Positions 6,828 to 11,532 of a stretch of DNA of 11,532 bases are shown here, piece by piece (position 1 is the first letter of the stretch; the number at the start of each line of letters is the position of its first letter). A program made the position numbers and the translations under genes. This DNA comes from Actinomycetes bacterium (GTDB lineage: Bacteria > Actinomycetota > Coriobacteriia > WRKU01), in contig WQXV01000016.1 in NCBI GenBank assembly GCA_009781565.1, positions 1-11,532 on the forward strand, written 5' to 3'. The notes under the pieces were generated by a model, which worked only from the letters and a program-made list of their open reading frames with translations, did not search any database and was not told the origin of the DNA.

Positions 6828-6856
6828 TTGACGCTCCGTTACGTTTGCGCTATACT
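6828..6856 (+). promoter_or_regulatory. promoter of the nusA-infB-rbfA operon
   Basis: TTGACG (6828-6833), a 17-base spacer and TATACT (6851-6856) make a strong housekeeping sigma-factor promoter, each hexamer matching five of six consensus bases. The transcript would start near 6863, leaving a leader of roughly 97 bases before the nusA GTG. Its -35 lies only seven bases from the -35 of the opposing promoter. Confidence 0.75.
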
Positions 6857-6906
6857 GTTCGCTAGTAAGTTTGCAAGGCTGAGCAAGACAATTGAACACT
6901 TTTTGG

Positions 6907-6932
6907 AGAAGTGGGCTGTGCCCGCTTCTTTT
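6907..6932 (+). terminator. terminator-like hairpin in the nusA leader (possible attenuator)
   Basis: Bases 6907-6916 can pair with 6920-6929 (ten pairs, one G-T, three-base loop), and the stem runs into TTTT at 6929-6932. The core is GTGGGC / GCCCGC. It lies between the promoter and the nusA ribosome site, so it could stop part of the transcripts early. Similar hairpins are known upstream of rimP-nusA operons in other bacteria, where NusA level is thought to be fed back. The T-run is short, so termination is likely partial. No clear competing antiterminator fold was found by eye. Confidence 0.5.
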
Positions 6933-6959
6933 AATCAGTAGCGAGAGTGAGGAGTTGAC

Positions 6960-8144
6960 GTGGCCGAGATGACCTTGATGATGGCGCTCAAAGAGATCGC
7001 CGACGAACGTGGGATCGATGAATACGAACTGCTCGACCGTCTTGAGCAATCCTTGGCGGGTGCCTACGAGCGTACCTTGCGCCTGGAAAACGATTGTCGC
7101 GTTACGATCGATCGCGAATCCGGCGCCATTTATGTCTACGAGCTGATACCTGATCCGGATTTTGACTGGATAGGCGCCGAGGAGGACGAGGAGCCTGAAT
7201 ATGAGGAGCGCGATGTCACTCCTCCCGATGTGAGCCGTCTTGCAGCGCACCAGGCAAAAGCGGTCATCAACTCGATGATACGTGAAGCTAAGCGTGAGAA
7301 GATCTTCGATGAGTACATCGACCGGGTCGGCGATATGGTCTCTGGACCGGTGCAGCACTCGCGCAATAACTTCACCATTATCAAGCTTTCAGACGAGGTC
7401 GAGGCTGAACTTCCTGAGAAGGAGCGCCCGATCACGGAACGCTACCACCACAACGATCGTCTCAAAGTCTATATCACCGAGGTGCGTCAGACCCGACGGG
7501 CAGGAGAGTCCTCGGTAATCGTTTCACGCAAGCATCCGGGCCTGGTCAAGCGCCTTTTCGAGGTCGAAGTACCCGAGGTCGATGATGGTATCGTCGAGAT
7601 CAAGAGTATTGCACGCGAAGCCGGAGCTCGCTCGAAAGTCGCGGTCTCTTCACGTCAGGATAATCTCGACCCCGTCGGAGCCTGTGTTGGCCCGGCGGGA
7701 TCACGCGTACGCAATGTGGTCCATGAGCTTCGTGGTGAGCGCATCGACATCATCCCGTTCAGTGAGAATCCTGCTGACTTCGTCAGCTCGGCACTGTCAC
7801 CGGCACAGGTACTGCGCGTGATCATCGACGAGGAGACACGTACCGCCAACGTCATCGTCGCGCCCAACCAACTCTCACTCGCGATCGGGAAAGAAGGACA
7901 GAACGCACGTCTGGCAGCTCAGCTGACCGGATGGCGCATTGATATCAAATCCTCGGAGATGGCCAGTGCGGCCGGCCTCATTCCCGAGACCGGTGCTATG
8001 GAGGATCTTGAAGAGATCGATACCCAGTGTATCGCCGAGGTTGCAGACGGCCATCGCTGTCGCAACCACGCTCGCCCCGGATCACAGTACTGTGGCATCC
8101 ACGAGAAGAAGCATGCAGCACAGCTTGCTCAAGATGCGGAGTGA
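6960..8144 (+). CDS. nusA: transcription termination/antitermination factor NusA with a Cys/His-rich C-terminal tail
   Basis: NusA binds RNA polymerase and nascent RNA, controlling pausing, termination and antitermination. Residues 1-62 form the polymerase-binding start (AYERTLRLENDCRVTIDRESG), followed by an acidic loop at 70-88, an S1 domain about 121-190, KH1 with GACVGPAGSRVRNV (240-253), and KH2 with NQLSLAIGKEGQNARLAAQL (303-321). The acidic repeats of the E. coli protein are absent, as in other actinobacteria. After KH2 comes an unusual tail: Cys357, Cys367, His370, Cys378 and His381, in the pattern CRNHARPGSQYCGIH, which resembles a small zinc-binding motif. The start is GTG at 6960, five bases after AGGAG (6950-6954). 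It is the first gene of the operon; rimP, which usually comes before it, is not present. The infB start is 15 bases after the stop. Confidence 0.96.
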   Translation: MAEMTLMMALKEIADERGIDEYELLDRLEQSLAGAYERTLRLENDCRVTIDRESGAIYVYELIPDPDFDWIGAEEDEEPEYEERDVTPPDVSRLAAHQAKAVINSMIREAKREKIFDEYIDRVGDMVSGPVQHSRNNFTIIKLSDEVEAELPEKERPITERYHHNDRLKVYITEVRQTRRAGESSVIVSRKHPGLVKRLFEVEVPEVDDGIVEIKSIAREAGARSKVAVSSRQDNLDPVGACVGPAGSRVRNVVHELRGERIDIIPFSENPADFVSSALSPAQVLRVIIDEETRTANVIVAPNQLSLAIGKEGQNARLAAQLTGWRIDIKSSEMASAAGLIPETGAMEDLEEIDTQCIAEVADGHRCRNHARPGSQYCGIHEKKHAAQLAQDAE

Positions 8145-8159
8145 GGTGATCGATAGATT

Positions 8160-10724
8160 ATGGCCGGAGTAAAAGTACACGAGCTCGCTAAAGAGTTCGG
8201 TATGACGAGCAAGGAGCTGATGGACCATCTGGGTACCATGGGTATCCCGGCAAAAAGTCATGCCACCTCTTTGGTCGACGCCTATGTCGAGATCATACGC
8301 GTACAGCTCGCTCCTCAGATCGCCGAGCGCCAAGCGCAGATCCAGGCTGAAGAGGAAGCGGCTGCTGCCGTTGAGGAAGCGCGTCAGGCTGAAGAGGACG
8401 CGAAGCGCAAAGAGGAAGCCGAACAGCGCAAAGCAGCCGAAGAGGCTGAACGTGCACGCCGCGAAGAGGAGCGCAAAAAGCGTGAAGAAGAGCGTGCCCG
8501 ACTTGAGGCTGAGGCCGCCGAACGCGTCGCAGAGGACGAAGTAGGCCTTGAAGTCCCCTCAGCTCCGACCGATGAGGTTGCTGAGGTAGTTGAAGAGGCC
8601 ACGGAAGCTGAAGTGGAGGAACTTGAAGAGGAGAAACCGAAACGCCTCTCACTGGCCGATAACATCGAAGCAGAGAAAGCGCGTCTGGAAGCTGAAGCGA
8701 AAGCCAAGAAGGCAGCGCGTCAGGCTGAACGCGAAGCAGCGCGTATCGCAAAGGCCAAACGCGCAGAGGAGGAGCGTTACCGCCAGATGGCCCAAGAGGC
8801 CGAGAAACTCGAAAAGGATAAACCCGCAACTGATACCGATCGCGACAAGGCCAAGGATGAGCGTCGACAGGACGCACCGACGCCAAAGAGGTCTAAGAAA
8901 GCCAAACGCGGGAAGAAGGGTCTGGTCGAAGAAGAGGAAGAGCGCACGATCACCGATATCGAGCTTCCCCATGGCGGCGAGATCCTCGAAGTGCCCGAGT
9001 CAGCCACGGTCGGCCAGTTCGCCGAGCTTTTGGGGGTCAGCACGAACGACATCATCAAGCGCCTGTTCATGCTGGGAAGTGCCTTGACCGTCAACCAACC
9101 GATCGACAATGAGACCATCGAGCTGATCGCCGTCGACCTTGAACGCGAGATCGTCATCACAAAGCTCGAGGATGAGATGGCGTTCACCTACGAGGACAAT
9201 GAGGAAGACCTCGTCGACCGCTCGCCGGTGGTGACCGTCATGGGCCACGTCGACCATGGTAAGACCTCGCTCCTTGACGCGATCCGTGAGACCGGAGTCG
9301 CCATGACCGAAGCTGGTGGGATCACCCAGCACATCGGAGCGAGCGTCGTTGAGAAGAACGGGCGTAAGATCACCTTCATCGACACCCCCGGTCACGAGGC
9401 GTTCACCGCCATGCGTGCCCGTGGCGCCAATATCACTGATATCGTCATCCTGGTCGTTGCTGCCGATGACGGTGTCATGCCGCAGACCGTCGAAGCGATC
9501 AGCCACGCGAAGGCTGCTGAGGTACCCATCGTGGTCGCGGTCAACAAGATCGATAAAGACAATGCGCAACCCGATACCGTGCGTCAGATGCTGACCGAGT
9601 ATGGACTGGTACCCGAGGAATGGGGAGGTACCGATATCTTCGTCAACATCTCAGCCAAGAAACGCACCGGGATCGATGACCTGCTGGAGATGTTGCTGTT
9701 GCAAGCCGACGTGCTCGAACTCAAGGGTAACCCCCATGCCGAAGCCTATGGTTCGGTCATCGAGTCGCATCTTGACAAAGGACGCGGTCCGGTCGCAACG
9801 GTGCTCGTCCGTCGCGGTATGTTGCGCAGTGGTGACACGCTGGTGGCAGGTACGGCACATGGCCGTGTCCGTGCATTGATCGACCCGATGGGTAACACCG
9901 TCGAAAGCGCTGGGCCGTCCGATCCCGTTGAGATCTTGGGACTCTCATCAGTACCCAGTGCCGGTGATGATTTCAAGGTCTTTACCGATGAGCGTGCGGC
10001 TCGTCAACTGGCTGATGAACGCTCCATGAAGGCACGCATCCGTGCCCGCGAGGCGACCCGCCGCTATATATCGCTTGACAACCTCTTCGATCAGATCGAA
10101 GCCGGTGAGATCAAGGACCTCAACCTGATCGTCAAGGCTGATGTGATGGGCTCGATCGAGGCGTTGCGTGACGCACTTGAGAAGATGGACCAGAGCGAGG
10201 TACGCATCAATATCATCCATAGCGCGGTCGGTGGCATCACCGAAAACGATGTGCAACTCGCGACCGCCTCCAATGCCGTCATCATCGGATTCAATGTCAG
10301 ACCGAATCCTGCCGCAAAGTCGCTTGCTGATAGCGAGAGCGTCGATATGCGTATGTATCGCGTCATCTATCAGGCGATCGAGGATATCAATGCTGCACGT
10401 GTCGGCATGCTCGCTCCCGAGTTCATCGAGGAGGATACCGCCCACATCGAGGTACGTGAGCTGTTCAAGGTACCGAAGATGGGCGTCATCGCCGGTAGCT
10501 TCGTTACCGATGGTGAGATCCATCGTGATGATGAGGTCCGTATCGTTCGCGACGGAACGGTCATCTTTGAAGGAAAGATCGGATCGCTCCGTCGATTCAA
10601 GGATGATGTGAAGAGTGTCAGAGCCGGTTATGAATGCGGAGTCGGGATCGATGGATACCAAGACCTCAAAGAGGGCGACATCATCGAGGGATTCCGCGTG
10701 ATCGAAGTCGCAAGAACAGAATAG
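8160..10724 (+). CDS. infB: translation initiation factor IF-2
   Basis: IF-2 is the GTPase that brings initiator fMet-tRNA to the 30S subunit and promotes subunit joining. Domains in order: first IF2_N segment (1-52); a long Glu/Ala/Arg/Lys-rich, probably helical linker (about 53-262); second IF2_N segment (about 272-328); G domain with G1 GHVDHGKT (362-369), G3 DTPGH (408-412), G4 NKID (462-465) and G5 SAK (498-500); domain II; and the C-terminal domains ending in YECGVGIDGYQDLKEGDIIEGF, the initiator-tRNA-binding part. At 854 residues it is normal for an actinobacterium with a long linker. GAGGTGATC (8143-8151), overlapping the nusA stop, is a perfect extended Shine-Dalgarno match and sets the ATG at 8160. 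The gene is complete, and rbfA follows after 11 bases. Confidence 0.98.
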   Translation: MAGVKVHELAKEFGMTSKELMDHLGTMGIPAKSHATSLVDAYVEIIRVQLAPQIAERQAQIQAEEEAAAAVEEARQAEEDAKRKEEAEQRKAAEEAERARREEERKKREEERARLEAEAAERVAEDEVGLEVPSAPTDEVAEVVEEATEAEVEELEEEKPKRLSLADNIEAEKARLEAEAKAKKAARQAEREAARIAKAKRAEEERYRQMAQEAEKLEKDKPATDTDRDKAKDERRQDAPTPKRSKKAKRGKKGLVEEEEERTITDIELPHGGEILEVPESATVGQFAELLGVSTNDIIKRLFMLGSALTVNQPIDNETIELIAVDLEREIVITKLEDEMAFTYEDNEEDLVDRSPVVTVMGHVDHGKTSLLDAIRETGVAMTEAGGITQHIGASVVEKNGRKITFIDTPGHEAFTAMRARGANITDIVILVVAADDGVMPQTVEAISHAKAAEVPIVVAVNKIDKDNAQPDTVRQMLTEYGLVPEEWGGTDIFVNISAKKRTGIDDLLEMLLLQADVLELKGNPHAEAYGSVIESHLDKGRGPVATVLVRRGMLRSGDTLVAGTAHGRVRALIDPMGNTVESAGPSDPVEILGLSSVPSAGDDFKVFTDERAARQLADERSMKARIRAREATRRYISLDNLFDQIEAGEIKDLNLIVKADVMGSIEALRDALEKMDQSEVRINIIHSAVGGITENDVQLATASNAVIIGFNVRPNPAAKSLADSESVDMRMYRVIYQAIEDINAARVGMLAPEFIEEDTAHIEVRELFKVPKMGVIAGSFVTDGEIHRDDEVRIVRDGTVIFEGKIGSLRRFKDDVKSVRAGYECGVGIDGYQDLKEGDIIEGFRVIEVARTE
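8340..8800 (+). repeat. low-complexity charged-linker coding repeat in infB
   Basis: This stretch repeats short units built from GAA/GAG, GCG/GCC and CGC/AAG codons, for example GCGTCAGGCTGAA near 8380 and again near 8716. It encodes the Glu/Ala/Arg/Lys linker between the two IF2_N segments. Such tracts vary in length among related IF-2 genes, and long open frames appear on other frames here only because of the biased composition. Confidence 0.6.
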
Positions 10725-10735
10725 AAAGGTGCACC

Positions 10736-11101
10736 ATGACCAGAAATACCCATCAAAGCCATCCCAAGACCGATATACGCAAAAGCGATGAGCAGCTTCG
10801 CGAGATCCTTGCTATCATCCTGGTCAAGGAGATCAATGACCCACGAGTGGAGTTTGTCACCATAACCGGGGTCGACCTTAACAAGGATCGCACCATCGCC
10901 GATGTGTATGTCAGTACCGAGAAGGATCGCTATGACGAGGCACTTGCTGGCCTGCGCAGCGCCAAGGGACGTATCCGTTCTCTGGTAGCCAAGGCTCTCG
11001 ATTGGCGTGATGCCCCCAAACTACGTTTCTCAATCGATCCTTCGATCGATGAGGGCGAGCGGATCGACCGCGCCATCCTCTCCGAGCACGTTCCAGAGTA
11101 G
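10736..11101 (+). CDS. rbfA: 30S ribosome-binding factor A
   Basis: RbfA is a small KH-fold protein that binds the immature 30S subunit near helix 1 of 16S rRNA and helps late maturation and cold adaptation (family knowledge). The 121-residue product shows the family core LREILAIILVKEINDPRVEFVTIT (within residues 22-45), the strand pattern TIADVYVST, and the end RFSIDPSIDEGERIDRAI. The start is the ATG at 10736, five bases after an AAAGGTG ribosome site that overlaps the infB stop; the frame is open further upstream, but only inside infB. The length is normal for the family. Its place after infB and before an nrnA-like gene is the standard order. Confidence 0.95.
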   Translation: MTRNTHQSHPKTDIRKSDEQLREILAIILVKEINDPRVEFVTITGVDLNKDRTIADVYVSTEKDRYDEALAGLRSAKGRIRSLVAKALDWRDAPKLRFSIDPSIDEGERIDRAILSEHVPE

Positions 11102-11129
11102 ACAGAGCGTAGGGGGCAAAGAGGCGCTC

Positions 11130-11532
11130 ATGATTGATTTCCTGAAAAGCTTGATGCCCGATCAAAGGATCGTGATCTCTGCTCATGTGCGTCCCGATGG
11201 GGATGCGATCGGTTCCTCGCTCGGTTTGATGCGCTCACTGCGCCTTGCGGGTTTAGACGCTACCGCAGTGCTGGCTGATAATAAGGAGGGACCCGCCTTC
11301 TACTCGTGGCTTGCTGACTTCGATGAGCTGAAAAGACCTGATGAGATCGCGGAGAGCGACAAGATCGATGTCTTCATCTTGCTCGATACCCCCCTATTGA
11401 AACGCCTGAGTGCTGCACTTCCGCTCTTCGAGCGCGCGGAGACGACCGTCTTGATCGATCATCATCCGCCGATCGACGAATTCACCGATATTCGACTCAT
11501 CGATCAAAAAGCGGGAGCCTGCGCCCAGATCG
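11130..11532 (+). CDS. nrnA: DHH-family phosphoesterase, NrnA/RecJ-like (partial, cut by the window end)
   Basis: The 134 visible residues are the N-terminal part of a DHH phosphoesterase, a two-metal enzyme that degrades very short RNAs or 3'-phosphoadenosine phosphate in the NrnA branch. Metal-binding motifs visible are HVRPDGDAIGSS (19-30, with His19, Asp23 and Asp25), LLDTP (84-88, Asp86) and IDHHPP (109-114, Asp110, His111, His112). The DHHA1 domain lies beyond the right edge. The ATG at 11130 follows AAAGAGG (11118-11124) by five bases. In actinobacteria and firmicutes nrnA commonly follows rbfA, often with truB next. The broad family is certain; NrnA rather than another DHH member is inferred from context. 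Confidence 0.9.
   Translation, partial: MIDFLKSLMPDQRIVISAHVRPDGDAIGSSLGLMRSLRLAGLDATAVLADNKEGPAFYSWLADFDELKRPDEIAESDKIDVFILLDTPLLKRLSAALPLFERAETTVLIDHHPPIDEFTDIRLIDQKAGACAQI

Noticed and set aside
6795..7358. A 187-residue open frame on the minus strand across the nusA start and promoter.
   Set aside because: It is antisense to conserved nusA sequence, overlaps the promoters and LexA box, and has no family resemblance.
8293..9187. Several long open frames opposite or out of frame with infB, with Pro/Leu/Arg- or Ser-rich products.
   Set aside because: They come from the biased codons of the charged linker and the IF2_N region and have no ribosome sites or recognisable domains.
9948..10661. 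A 237-residue minus-strand open frame inside infB.
   Set aside because: It is the reverse shadow of highly conserved IF-2 sequence, has no promoter or ribosome site, and resembles no family.
1..11532. CRISPR arrays, insertion sequences, tRNA or rRNA genes, integrase or phage genes.
   Set aside because: No regular spaced repeats, transposase motifs, tRNA-like folds or phage proteins were seen; the region looks like stable core chromosome.

Overview
The window looks like ordinary chromosome from an actinobacterium. The best guess is Coriobacteriia, judged by eye from moderate GC, the gene order and the protein style; no 16S or other marker is present to prove it. It holds nine genes: eight complete, plus one cut by the right edge. 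No gene-free stretch exceeds 300 bases; the longest gap is the 231-base divergent control region at 6729-6959.

Left block (+ strand, 91-4537): a membrane site-2 protease (rseP), an isoprenoid enzyme (ispG), prolyl-tRNA synthetase (proS) and a protein with two CDGSH iron-sulfur motifs. The rseP-ispG-proS order is a common bacterial housekeeping cluster. Two proteins are unusual. RseP carries an extra block of about 80 residues that resembles a winged helix. ProS is only about 426 residues long and lacks the editing domain normally found between motifs 2 and 3.

Middle block (- strand, 4540-6728): a two-gene, translationally coupled operon encoding a radical SAM protein with a helix-hairpin-helix motif and its usual partner, a DUF4130 (TIGR03915-like) protein. 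This pair is predicted to act in DNA repair or modification, but its reaction is unknown to me. Its promoter contains a perfect 14-base palindrome matching the Gram-positive LexA (SOS) box, placed exactly in the spacer between the -35 and -10 hexamers. This is the strongest lead in the window.

Right block (+ strand, 6828-11532): a strong promoter, a leader with a terminator-like hairpin, then nusA, infB, rbfA and the start of an nrnA-like DHH phosphoesterase. This is the classic transcription/translation operon, but rimP, usually just before nusA, is absent. NusA ends in an extra Cys/His-rich tail.

How they fit together: the nusA operon supplies transcription elongation, translation initiation and ribosome maturation factors. 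Its promoter lies back to back with the predicted SOS-controlled repair operon, so a housekeeping operon and a damage-inducible one share a compact control region.
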